10,288 nt of DNA from Lutibacter sp. (GTDB taxonomy: Bacteria > Bacteroidota > Bacteroidia > Flavobacteriales > Flavobacteriaceae). The stretch is taken from NCBI GenBank assembly GCA_004195315.1, contig SDWL01000040.1, positions 1 through 10,288 of the forward strand. The letters are read 5' to 3'. Of the stretch, positions 1-6,276 are shown one piece after another. How positions within the stretch are numbered: the first letter of the stretch is position 1; each line of letters opens with the position of its first letter. The notes under the pieces were generated by a model. The model worked only from the letters and a program-made list of their open reading frames with translations. It was not told the DNA's origin and did no database searches. Both the position numbers and the translations under genes were made by a program.

Positions 1-1
1 C

Positions 2-472
2 CAAAATAGAGAGAGTTATAATAGAGGAGATGGAGCAGCAATTTTATTATACAATCCAATTAAAAAAACGGTAATTCTTACCAAACAATTTAGAATGCCA
101 ACGTATTTAAATGAAAATACCGATGGTATGATGTTAGAAGTTTGTGCGGGTTTATTAGATAAAAATGATTCTTTAACATGTATTATAAACGAAGCTGAAG
201 AAGAAACTGGTTATAAAATTCAAAATCCTAAAAAAGTATTTGAACTTTATTCTTCACCTGGTGCTGTTACAGAAATAATACATTATTTTATTGCAGAAGT
301 TAATAATACTATGAAAATTAGTGAAGGTGGAGGTTTAGAAAATGAAACTGAAGAAATTGAAGTATTAGAACTAAATTTTAATGAAGCATTCAACAAGATT
401 TTCACGGGTGAAATTAACGATGCTAAAACCGTAATTTTACTTCAATATGCTCAAATAAATAAGTTAGTATAA
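2..472 (+). CDS. nudK: GDP-mannose pyrophosphatase, NudK family (5' truncated by window edge)
   Basis: Nudix hydrolase that would split GDP-mannose and related nucleotide sugars in the cytoplasm. The frame is open from base 2, and the 31 residues before the first internal Met (base 95) are clearly homologous to NudK (NRGDGAAILLYNP, then TVILTKQFR). The gene therefore starts outside the window and the Met at 95 is not its start. 156 residues are visible, against about 190 for E. coli NudK, so roughly 35 are missing. The Nudix box is the 22-residue NudK variant, beginning GLLDKND and ending EAEEETGY. The catalytic EExxGY core is intact. Two usual box residues differ: Asp replaces the first Glu, and the Arg before the EA pair is Ile. 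Downstream family motifs are present (FELYSSPG, TEIIHYFIAE, EEIEVLEL, GEINDAKTVILL). The family call is firm; exact substrate is inferred. Confidence 0.88.
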   Translation, partial: QNRESYNRGDGAAILLYNPIKKTVILTKQFRMPTYLNENTDGMMLEVCAGLLDKNDSLTCIINEAEEETGYKIQNPKKVFELYSSPGAVTEIIHYFIAEVNNTMKISEGGGLENETEEIEVLELNFNEAFNKIFTGEINDAKTVILLQYAQINKLV

Positions 473-474
473 TT

Positions 475-500
475 AAAAGTAGGTTAAACTTAACCTGTTT
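475..500. terminator. Bidirectional hairpin between convergent nudK and cupin genes
   Basis: AGGTTA (481-486) pairs with TAACCT (491-496) around the loop AACT. Two G-T wobbles and two A-T pairs extend the stem outward to 477-500. An A-rich flank lies on the left and a short T run on the right, so it could stop transcription from both sides of this 39-nt convergent gap. The stem is modest and the T tracts are short. Confidence 0.45.
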
Positions 501-511
501 AGCGGTTTACT

Positions 512-853
512 CTATGATTCAGTAACCTTAATAACCCGATCAACAGTGTCTAATTTAGATAGTGTTAACCTAACAATACTATCTTGTTTAGCAACTAAAT
601 CATGAGGAACACTAGCTTCTAATGAAACTATATCTCCTTTTACTAAGTTATAAATTATACCATTTACACCAAAATCAATAGCTCCTTCAAAAATTTCCAC
701 AGTTATAGGAAAAGAAGTTTTATGCTCTTTCATAACTTGATTTTCCTTCATTACTACTCTAATTTCTTTGGTAGTTTCAGTTTCATGTAGAACCGAAATT
801 GAAACTTTGTTTTCGTTGTAAGTTAAATTTTCTAATAAAGATGATTTTTTCAT
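512..853 (-). CDS. Small single-domain cupin protein
   Basis: A 113-residue protein that is essentially one cupin beta-barrel. Motif 1 is visible around residues 42-57 (KEHKTSFPITVEIFEG), with H44 and the acidic residues E53 and E56. Motif 2 is around 73-86 (GDIVSLEASVPHDL), with H84. The classical second His of motif 1 (HxH) is absent, so metal binding may rest on fewer ligands than in archetypal cupins, or may not occur. There is no signal peptide, so it is cytoplasmic. The opening MKKSSLLENLTYNENKVSIS and the ETTKEIRVV segment are typical of small cupins in Bacteroidota. It starts 17 nt after the stop of the upstream DinB-fold gene on the same strand, which suggests co-transcription. Substrate and reaction cannot be deduced from sequence. 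Confidence 0.85.
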   Translation of the reverse strand: MKKSSLLENLTYNENKVSISVLHETETTKEIRVVMKENQVMKEHKTSFPITVEIFEGAIDFGVNGIIYNLVKGDIVSLEASVPHDLVAKQDSIVRLTLSKLDTVDRVIKVTES

Positions 854-870
854 TGTAAAAAGTTATTAGT

Positions 871-1386
871 TTACCAGCCACTATATTTTGGTGGCTCAAT
901 ATTATTTAAATTCAAATATACAATTAATTGTCCTCTATGGTGTGTAACATGGTCTTGTAATAAGTTTAAAATTTGTAATTTACTTTTTGAACCAGCAAAA
1001 AAATCAACTTCTATTTTTAAATTTTCTAAAGGAACATTTTTAATAATCTCAGATACCTTATTAAAAGCAATTTCTAATTCATTTATGATAGCTTCTTTAG
1101 TTTGTGGAATTACTTTTTCTGATTTTACAAAACTAGCATCAACAAAGTAGCTTTCACTCAGCCAAACCATATTTTCTCTAATATGAAGTAATTGCTCTTT
1201 AAAACTCATTTGTCGCTCAGTAGGTTTATAATTGTAAGTATATTCAGGCATTATTTTTGTAATTTCTAGAAGATAATTTTTAGAATTTTCCCACTTCAAT
1301 AAAAAAGCTGATTTCACATCGTTTTGAGCATTTAACTGACTTAAAATAAAGATGGTAATTAATGTTATAATTGATTTTTTTTTCAT
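871..1386 (-). CDS. Exported DinB-like putative metalloenzyme (DinB/YfiT four-helix fold)
   Basis: 171 residues. Residues 1-20 look like a Sec signal peptide: MKKK, a hydrophobic stretch, then a cleavage site after LNA just before QND. The mature part has the DinB/YfiT four-helix layout. Its three expected metal-ligand histidines are H68 (in LLHIREN), H146 and H150 (in QDHVTHHRGQL); the HxxxHRGQ block is the family's most recognisable motif. Some family members are metal-dependent thiol-S-transferases, but most, including exported Bacteroidota forms, have no assigned reaction. This is not the DNA polymerase IV gene that shares the name dinB. It leads a probable two-gene unit with the cupin gene and is divergent from recA across about 100 nt. 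I see no canonical Bacteroidota promoter for it in that gap. Confidence 0.86.
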   Translation of the reverse strand: MKKKSIITLITIFILSQLNAQNDVKSAFLLKWENSKNYLLEITKIMPEYTYNYKPTERQMSFKEQLLHIRENMVWLSESYFVDASFVKSEKVIPQTKEAIINELEIAFNKVSEIIKNVPLENLKIEVDFFAGSKSKLQILNLLQDHVTHHRGQLIVYLNLNNIEPPKYSGW

Positions 1387-1407
1387 TCTAAAAACTGTTA
1401 ATATTAT

Positions 1408-1440
1408 TTGTAAAGAGTCTAAATATACTCAATACTTTTT
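1408..1440 (+). promoter_or_regulatory. Weak candidate recA promoter
   Basis: TTG (1408-1410) is followed after 22 nt by TACTTTTT (1433-1440), close to the Bacteroidota -7 consensus TAnnTTTG but lacking the final G and with a longer spacer than the usual 19. The region is so T-rich that a chance match is likely. I see no LexA-like palindrome. Confidence 0.25.
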
Positions 1441-1484
1441 TATATTTTAGCCTTAAACTATTTTAACACATTTTAAATCAGATT

Positions 1485-2492
1485 ATGGCAGAAGACAAGG
1501 AAAAAGTTGCAAAATTAAAAGCATTACAACTTACATTAGATAAATTAGACAAAACATATGGGAAAGGTGCTGTAATGAAAATGGGCGATGTAGCTATATC
1601 TGATATAGAAGCAATTTCATCAGGATCTTTAGGATTAGATATCGCTTTAGGAGTTGGTGGTTATCCACGTGGTAGAGTAATTGAAATTTATGGGCCAGAA
1701 TCTTCAGGTAAAACAACATTAGCATTACACGCAATTGCAGAAGCTCAAAAAGCAGGTGGAATAGCAGCTTTTATAGATGCAGAACACGCTTTTGATCGTT
1801 TTTATGCTCAAAATTTAGGAATAGATATTGATAATTTAATAATTTCTCAACCAGATTATGGTGAACAAGCTTTAGAAATTGCAGATAATTTAATTAGTTC
1901 TGGCGCAATTGATATTATTGTAATTGACTCTGTTGCAGCATTAACACCAAAAAGTGAAATTGAAGGTGAAATGGGTGATTCTAAAATGGGATTACACGCG
2001 CGTTTAATGTCGCAGGCACTTCGTAAATTAACAGGTACAATTCACAAAACAAACTGTACAGTGATATTTATCAATCAGTTACGTGAAAAAATTGGTGTTA
2101 TGTTTGGAAATCCTGAAACAACAACAGGTGGTAATGCATTAAAGTTTTATGCATCTGTTCGTTTAGATATTAGAAGAAGAACACAAATTAAAGATGGTGA
2201 AAAAGTTATAGGTAATAGTACCAAAGTTAAAGTGGTAAAAAACAAAGTTGCTCCACCTTTTACAATTGCAGAATTTGATATTATGTATGGTTTAGGTATT
2301 TCTAAAACAGGTGAAATATTAGATTTAGGTGTTGAATTTGGAATTGTGAAGAAAAGTGGCTCATGGTTTAGCTACGGCGAAACTAAATTAGGACAAGGAC
2401 GTGATGCTGTGAAAGCATTAATTAAAGACAATCCAGATTTAGCAGAAGAATTAGAAGGAAAAATTAAAGAAGCGCTTAATTCAAAAGAATAG
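1485..2492 (+). CDS. recA: Recombinase RecA
   Basis: Full-length RecA (335 residues) that forms ATP-dependent filaments on single-stranded DNA for homologous recombination and repair. The ATP site is complete: Walker A GPESSGKT at 70-77, the catalytic Glu at 100 (DAEHAFD), and Walker B IDIIVIDSV at 142-150. DNA-binding loop L1 lies around 160-170 (EGEMGDSKMGLHAR). Loop L2 lies around 200-217 (REKIGVMFGNPETTTGGNA), starting just after INQL. No intein interrupts the gene, and the C-terminal acidic tail is short. The Met at 1485 gives the normal N-terminus (MAEDKEKVAKLKALQ). A strong hairpin terminator follows the stop, so recA is probably mainly monocistronic. Identification is essentially certain. 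Confidence 0.99.
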   Translation: MAEDKEKVAKLKALQLTLDKLDKTYGKGAVMKMGDVAISDIEAISSGSLGLDIALGVGGYPRGRVIEIYGPESSGKTTLALHAIAEAQKAGGIAAFIDAEHAFDRFYAQNLGIDIDNLIISQPDYGEQALEIADNLISSGAIDIIVIDSVAALTPKSEIEGEMGDSKMGLHARLMSQALRKLTGTIHKTNCTVIFINQLREKIGVMFGNPETTTGGNALKFYASVRLDIRRRTQIKDGEKVIGNSTKVKVVKNKVAPPFTIAEFDIMYGLGISKTGEILDLGVEFGIVKKSGSWFSYGETKLGQGRDAVKALIKDNPDLAEELEGKIKEALNSKE

Positions 2493-2518
2493 TAATTTCT
2501 TTTAAAATAATGTTAATA

Positions 2519-2578
2519 AAACCATCATTGCGGCCAGAGTAAATCTTTTATCTCTTTTACTCGCTATGGTGGTTTTTT
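2519..2578 (+). terminator. Intrinsic terminator after recA
   Basis: AAACCATCAT (2519-2528) pairs with ATGGTGGTTT (2566-2575), 10 bp with one G-T wobble. A short GC step (2530-2531 with 2563-2564) and a second 7-bp stem GAGTAAA/TTTACTC (2537-2543 with 2556-2562) cap it with a 12-nt loop. The descending arm runs into six T's (2573-2578). This is the clearest terminator in the window. It ends only 4 nt before the ATG of the next gene. Confidence 0.8.
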
Positions 2579-2582
2579 ATGT

Positions 2583-3533
2583 ATGCTACAAATAGAGAAC
2601 ATATCATTTGGTTATACTTCAAAAGAAGTACTTAAAAACATTAGTTTTAATGTTAAAAAAGGTGATTATATTGCTATTGTTGGAGAAAGTGGATGTGGGA
2701 AAAGTACACTTTTAGAAATTATTTATGGCTTACTTCATATTGAAAAAGGTACAGTTTATTGGAATAACGAAAAGTTATTAGGTCCTAAATTTCACCTAAT
2801 TCCTGGTGAAGAATTTATGAAATATCTTCCTCAGGATTTTGACTTAATGCCCTACATTACTGTTGAAGAGAATATTGGTAAAAATATTTCAAGTTTAGAT
2901 CCAAATAAACAACAACGTATCCAAGAATTATTGGAAGTTGTTGATATGTCAGACTTTTTAAAAACGAAAGTTAAAAACTTAAGTGGAGGTCAAAAACAAC
3001 GCGTTGCCATAGCGAAAGTAATTGCTAATGAACCAGCAATTTTATTGTTAGATGAACCCTTTAGTCACATAGATAATTTTAGAAAAAATAAGTTAAGAAG
3101 AAGTCTTTTTAAGTATTTAAAATCTAAAAAAATTACATGTATTGTAGCAACACATGATACAACTGACGCGCTTTCTTTTGCAGATGAAATTTTAGTGATT
3201 AAAGACGGTGAATTAATAGCTATAAACACTCCTGAAAAATTATATAATAATCCTCAAAGTGCTTATATAGCTTCTTTTTTTAATGAAATAAATGAAATTT
3301 CGTTAAGTGAATTAGATGCTAAATCTATAACCAAAAAAACAATTTTAGCTTATCCAAACGAGATTAAACTTTCAAAAAAGTCAACTATAAAAGCGATAGT
3401 AATTTCATCATATTTTAAAGGAAATTATTACTTAATTGAAGCCAAAATAAATAAAACAATAGTTTTTTTCGAGCATTTTTCATCACTAAAACAAAACAAA
3501 GAAGTTTTTCTGGAAATTAAGAACTTTCATTAA
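2583..3533 (+). CDS. ABC transporter ATP-binding protein, orphan, with C-terminal extension
   Basis: 316-residue ABC ATPase. All motifs are present in order: Walker A GESGCGKST (34-42), Q-loop LPQD (Q84), signature LSGGQKQR (133-140), Walker B ILLLDEP (153-159) with a following SHID D-loop, and the H-loop His at 191 (ATHDTTDAL). Residues from about 240 to 316 lie beyond the nucleotide-binding domain and resemble the small beta-rich (TOBE/OB-like) tail of PotA/FbpC/MalK-type importer ATPases. This similarity suggests an import ATPase, but no permease or binding-protein gene lies nearby, so substrate and partner are unknown. The start MLQIENISFGY fits the family. The gene begins right behind the recA terminator, which leaves no space for a separate downstream promoter. 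It converges on the TauE gene with a single base between stops. Confidence 0.9.
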   Translation: MLQIENISFGYTSKEVLKNISFNVKKGDYIAIVGESGCGKSTLLEIIYGLLHIEKGTVYWNNEKLLGPKFHLIPGEEFMKYLPQDFDLMPYITVEENIGKNISSLDPNKQQRIQELLEVVDMSDFLKTKVKNLSGGQKQRVAIAKVIANEPAILLLDEPFSHIDNFRKNKLRRSLFKYLKSKKITCIVATHDTTDALSFADEILVIKDGELIAINTPEKLYNNPQSAYIASFFNEINEISLSELDAKSITKKTILAYPNEIKLSKKSTIKAIVISSYFKGNYYLIEAKINKTIVFFEHFSSLKQNKEVFLEIKNFH

Positions 3534-3534
3534 T

Positions 3535-4308
3535 TTAAATAAATCCAGCGCCTAAGGCTATTGAAATAAATATTAACATAATAGCTACAAAAATTTGTAA
3601 AAATTTAAGTGTTACTTTCTTTAATAACTTATTTCCAAAATAAGCGCCTGTTATTGCCGCTAATGTTGCACAAATTACTAATGTCAAATTATCAGTAAGT
3701 CCAGATTTCGCAAATTTAGAGGCGTAAACACTTAGTCTAGTAAAATCAACAAAAATAGAAACAATTACAGCTGTGCCAATAAAAGCTTCTTTTGAAAGTC
3801 CAGCTTTAATAAGAAATGCGGTTCTTAATGCTCCTTGATTTCCTGAGAGTCCGCCAAAAAAACCACTTAAAAAACCTCCAAAAGGTAATTTTTCTTTTCC
3901 AAATTTTAAAGTATTGAAATATGGAATTAAATCCATACTTGCAAAAATGATAAGTAATATTGAAATGATAAATTTAACAGGATAAACTTCAAAAGTTTTA
4001 GCCATCATTTCATAGGTAAATAATGGTTGGGAATCAGGAATTTGAAATAATAACCAAGCGCCAATAAAAGCTGCAATAACTGCAGGAACACCAAATTTTA
4101 TTAAAACTGTTTTGTCGGCATTTTTACCAACTAAAAAAACTTTAAATACATTGTTAAAAAAATGTACAACTCCAGTTAAACCTATGGCTAATTCCACAGG
4201 GAAAAAGAGCATAAATACGGGAGTTAATATGGTTCCTAATCCAAAACCCGAAAAAAATGTTAGAATTGAAGCTAGAAATGCGGTTAATGATATGATAACT
4301 ATTTCCAT
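3535..4308 (-). CDS. TauE/SafE (TSUP) family membrane permease
   Basis: 257-residue integral membrane protein with about eight hydrophobic segments in two related halves, the usual layout of the TSUP (TauE/SafE/DUF81) family. Members move small anions such as sulfite, sulfoacetate or organosulfur compounds, often outward. Visible hallmarks are the N-terminal FFSGFGLGTILTP (18-30), the VVHFFNNVFK segment, and the equivalent motif of the second half, GGFLSGFFGGLSGNQGALRT (144-163). It lies 31 nt behind dut on the same strand, so it is likely the last gene of the operon. No sulfur-metabolism gene is in view and the substrate cannot be assigned. The stop sits one base from the stop of the convergent ABC gene, so any terminator must lie inside the opposing coding sequence. 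Confidence 0.9.
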   Translation of the reverse strand: MEIVIISLTAFLASILTFFSGFGLGTILTPVFMLFFPVELAIGLTGVVHFFNNVFKVFLVGKNADKTVLIKFGVPAVIAAFIGAWLLFQIPDSQPLFTYEMMAKTFEVYPVKFIISILLIIFASMDLIPYFNTLKFGKEKLPFGGFLSGFFGGLSGNQGALRTAFLIKAGLSKEAFIGTAVIVSIFVDFTRLSVYASKFAKSGLTDNLTLVICATLAAITGAYFGNKLLKKVTLKFLQIFVAIMLIFISIALGAGFI

Positions 4309-4339
4309 ATTTTAAAATATTTCAAGCCCTATTTTATTT

Positions 4340-4771
4340 TTAAACTCCCGTACTTCCAAATCCACCAGCACCACGCTCAGTTTCATTTAAAACTTCAACA
4401 ATATCCCAGTCTGCACGTTCGTGTTTTGCAATCACTAATTGAGCAACGCGTTCACCATCATTTATCACAAAATCATTATTTGATAAGTTGACTAATATTA
4501 CACCAATTTCACCTCTATAATCGGCATCTACAGTTCCTGGAGAATTTAACACTGTTATTCCATTTTTGGCTGCGAGTCCGCTACGCGGACGTACCTGTGC
4601 TTCAGTTCCCACGGGCAACGCAATAAACAATCCAGTTTTAACAACAGCACGTTCTAAAGGCTTTAATGTAATTGCTTCTGAAATATTTGCACGTAAATCC
4701 ATTCCGGCTGATGCTATGGTTTCATAGTTTGGTAATTCGTGTTTTGATTTATTGATGATTTGTACTTTCAT
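4340..4771 (-). CDS. dut: Deoxyuridine 5'-triphosphate nucleotidohydrolase (dUTPase)
   Basis: 143-residue trimeric-type dUTPase. It hydrolyses dUTP to dUMP and pyrophosphate, which keeps uracil out of DNA and supplies the thymidylate precursor. All five family motifs are present: I AGMDLRA (22-28), II RPRSGLA (61-67), III GTVDADYRGEIGVILVN (79-95) with the catalytic Asp in VDADY, IV GERVAQLVI (106-114), and V RGAGGFGSTG (133-142). Length and start (MKVQIINKS) are normal. Its 5' side faces a 205-nt non-coding gap with a nested palindrome, and TauE follows 31 nt downstream. From general knowledge of Flavobacteriia, dut commonly sits just after the flippase gene. Here two further genes and the palindrome intervene. 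Confidence 0.98.
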   Translation of the reverse strand: MKVQIINKSKHELPNYETIASAGMDLRANISEAITLKPLERAVVKTGLFIALPVGTEAQVRPRSGLAAKNGITVLNSPGTVDADYRGEIGVILVNLSNNDFVINDGERVAQLVIAKHERADWDIVEVLNETERGAGGFGSTGV

Positions 4772-4832
4772 AATAGTTTTAATAGTTTTTTTATTAACCG
4801 TTTGGTGTAATTCGTTTTTAATTCAGATTTTT

Positions 4833-4951
4833 CGTCAGTTCGAGTAATTTTCAATAGAAAATTGTATCGAGAATAGAAAAATTAGCGTTAAAAAATGCTC
4901 TCGATACATTTTTAGTTTCATTTCATTGCTCAAAAAATAATAGAACTGACG
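4833..4951. repeat. Nested palindromic intergenic element (REP/MITE-like)
   Basis: A 119-bp element bounded by perfect 9-bp inverted arms, CGTCAGTTC (4833-4841) and GAACTGACG (4943-4951). Inside are a perfect 10-bp inverted pair, TGTATCGAGA (4863-4872) with TCTCGATACA (4899-4908), and a small hairpin, AATTTTC (4846-4852) with GAAAATT (4857-4863) around AATA. The small hairpin shares base 4863 with the 10-bp stem, so the two stems must give up one pair. The folded form would be an outer stem carrying two branches. It has no coding frame. The arms CGTCAGTTCGAG and TATCGAGA look to me like dispersed palindromic repeats seen in flavobacterial intergenic regions; that is recollection, not a search. 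It occupies most of the gap between the AHSA1 gene and dut. Confidence 0.75.
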
Positions 4952-4976
4952 TTTTTAATAATTGTACCCAATAATT

Positions 4977-5420
4977 TTATTTATTACTAGTTTCAATATA
5001 GTTTTTAAGTCTGTCTTTAATAAAATAATTCCAACCTTCTCTACAACTTTCAGATTTAAATTCTGGAATATTATCAGGGAAATTTTCAGTGACTACGGTT
5101 GAAACACGTAGTTTTGTATAGTTATTTTCTTCAAACAATTCAAAATACACAAATGAATCTCCTGAATACTCTTCATATTTCCAATTTGTAACAATTTTTT
5201 TAAAAAGTTCAACTTCAGTAACCGTCCATAAATGTAAAAAATTCCTATCTTCAGATTGCACATTAAACTGAGTTTTAAATCCAACCTCAGGTTTAAAATC
5301 TGGGATATTTTCAAAAAACCAACATTTCATTTCATCAATATTGGTAATAGCTTTCCAAACAGTTTCAATAGTTACATTAAAAGTTTCTTCTACAATAATT
5401 GGTTTATCAATAGTTTTCAT
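4977..5420 (-). CDS. SRPBCC/AHSA1 domain protein
   Basis: 147-residue single-domain protein of the START-like SRPBCC superfamily, AHSA1 (Aha1 C-terminal-like) branch. The pattern is typical: an N-terminal strand with FNVTIETVWKAITN (residues 14-27), a tryptophan-rich helix (MKCWFF), FKPEVGFKTQF, LHLWTVTEVE, the strand KLRVSTVV, and a C-terminal helix starting SCREGWNYFIKDRLKNYIE. The fold makes a deep hydrophobic pocket used for lipid or small-molecule binding. There are no catalytic residues to identify and the bacterial function is unknown. No signal peptide. It starts 7 nt after the stop of the esterase gene and is probably translated from the same message. Confidence 0.85.
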   Translation of the reverse strand: MKTIDKPIIVEETFNVTIETVWKAITNIDEMKCWFFENIPDFKPEVGFKTQFNVQSEDRNFLHLWTVTEVELFKKIVTNWKYEEYSGDSFVYFELFEENNYTKLRVSTVVTENFPDNIPEFKSESCREGWNYFIKDRLKNYIETSNK

Positions 5421-5427
5421 ATTAACA

Positions 5428-6273
5428 TTATTTTATGTTGTACAACCATTTCACAACTTCTAAAAATTCACTTTTCCAAAAAGCTTCATTGTGATTTCCT
5501 TCTGGGTTTATTTTTGATTTTATGTTCTTAGATTTAAAACCTGTTTCAAGTAATAATTTTTTAGTTTTTTTAGTTCCTGAAACCATATCATCACCTTCTT
5601 TTTCGCCTACTAATAAAAATAATTTTACTTTTTTAGTATTTCCATATGCTGAGGTAAATTCTTCAACTTTATTTGAAAACCAAAACGAAGTAGATAAAGC
5701 ACCTGTTTTTCCAAAAGTTTCAGGATATTTTAATCCACCATAATAAGAAATCAAACCACCAAGAGAGCTTCCAATTAAACCAGTATGTTTTTGTTGTGGT
5801 TTTGTTCTGTAAGTTGCATCAATATAAGGTTTTAGTGTATTCACAATAAAATCTATATAAATTGCACCTTTTCCACCTCCATATTTTTCATTTTTCCAAG
5901 GTGTGTATTTGTTAGTTCGTTCATTTCCTCCATTTTCAATTCCAACAACTATAAAACCTTTTCCCGTTTTATTGAAGAGTTCGTTTAAAGTTTCATCAAC
6001 TTCCCATTCACCAATATATGAAGTAGCATTGTCAAATAAATTTTGACCATCATGCATATAAATCACAGGATACTTTTTTGAAGTTTCAGTATAATTTGGC
6101 GGTAAATACACCCAAATTTTATGACTGATATTGTTAAGTTCTGTGATTAAAAATTCTTTTTCTATAATTGAAACATTTTCAGAAGCTGTTGATTTTTTTT
6201 CATTGGTATTTTGAGAAAATAGCCCAGAAGTTATCAAATAACTAATTATAAAAAGACAAGTGAAATGTTTCAT
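5428..6273 (-). CDS. Secreted alpha/beta-hydrolase, putative esterase (esterase D family)
   Basis: 281 residues with a signal peptide of about 20 residues (a hydrophobic run ending TSGLFSQ), so it acts in the periplasm or outside the cell. The mature protein matches the putative esterase family (PF00756-like, as in esterase D, Fes and feruloyl esterases). Visible features are VYLPPNY (55-61), YPVIYMHDGQNLFD (68-81), the oxyanion region GIENGGNERTNKY, and the nucleophile elbow GSSLGG (168-173) with Ser170. The end of the triad is the His at 261 in PEGNHNEAFW; an acidic residue from the GEKEGDD run (223-229) is the likely third member. Substrate is not deducible. It follows the flippase stop by 3 nt and precedes the AHSA1 gene by 7 nt, so the three are surely one transcription unit. 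A role in surface polymer or ester-substituent turnover is possible but only suggested by position. Confidence 0.9.
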   Translation of the reverse strand: MKHFTCLFIISYLITSGLFSQNTNEKKSTASENVSIIEKEFLITELNNISHKIWVYLPPNYTETSKKYPVIYMHDGQNLFDNATSYIGEWEVDETLNELFNKTGKGFIVVGIENGGNERTNKYTPWKNEKYGGGKGAIYIDFIVNTLKPYIDATYRTKPQQKHTGLIGSSLGGLISYYGGLKYPETFGKTGALSTSFWFSNKVEEFTSAYGNTKKVKLFLLVGEKEGDDMVSGTKKTKKLLLETGFKSKNIKSKINPEGNHNEAFWKSEFLEVVKWLYNIK

Positions 6274-6276
6274 TTT

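Noticed and set aside
1387..1484. LexA/SOS box upstream of recA
   Set aside because: No convincing dyad of the known LexA types was found; the gap is simply AT-rich.
4112..4315. Plus-strand open frame opposite the TauE gene
   Set aside because: It is fully antisense to a clear membrane-protein gene, has no family resemblance, and its composition follows from the opposing codons.
4772..4832. Consensus promoter for dut
   Set aside because: No CAAAnnTA (minus-strand TAnnTTTG) with properly spaced CAA was found here, so transcription may come from the upstream operon.
5093..5743. Open frames of 73-91 codons on either strand within the AHSA1 and esterase genes
   Set aside because: They overlap well-supported genes and have low-complexity translations with no recognisable motif.
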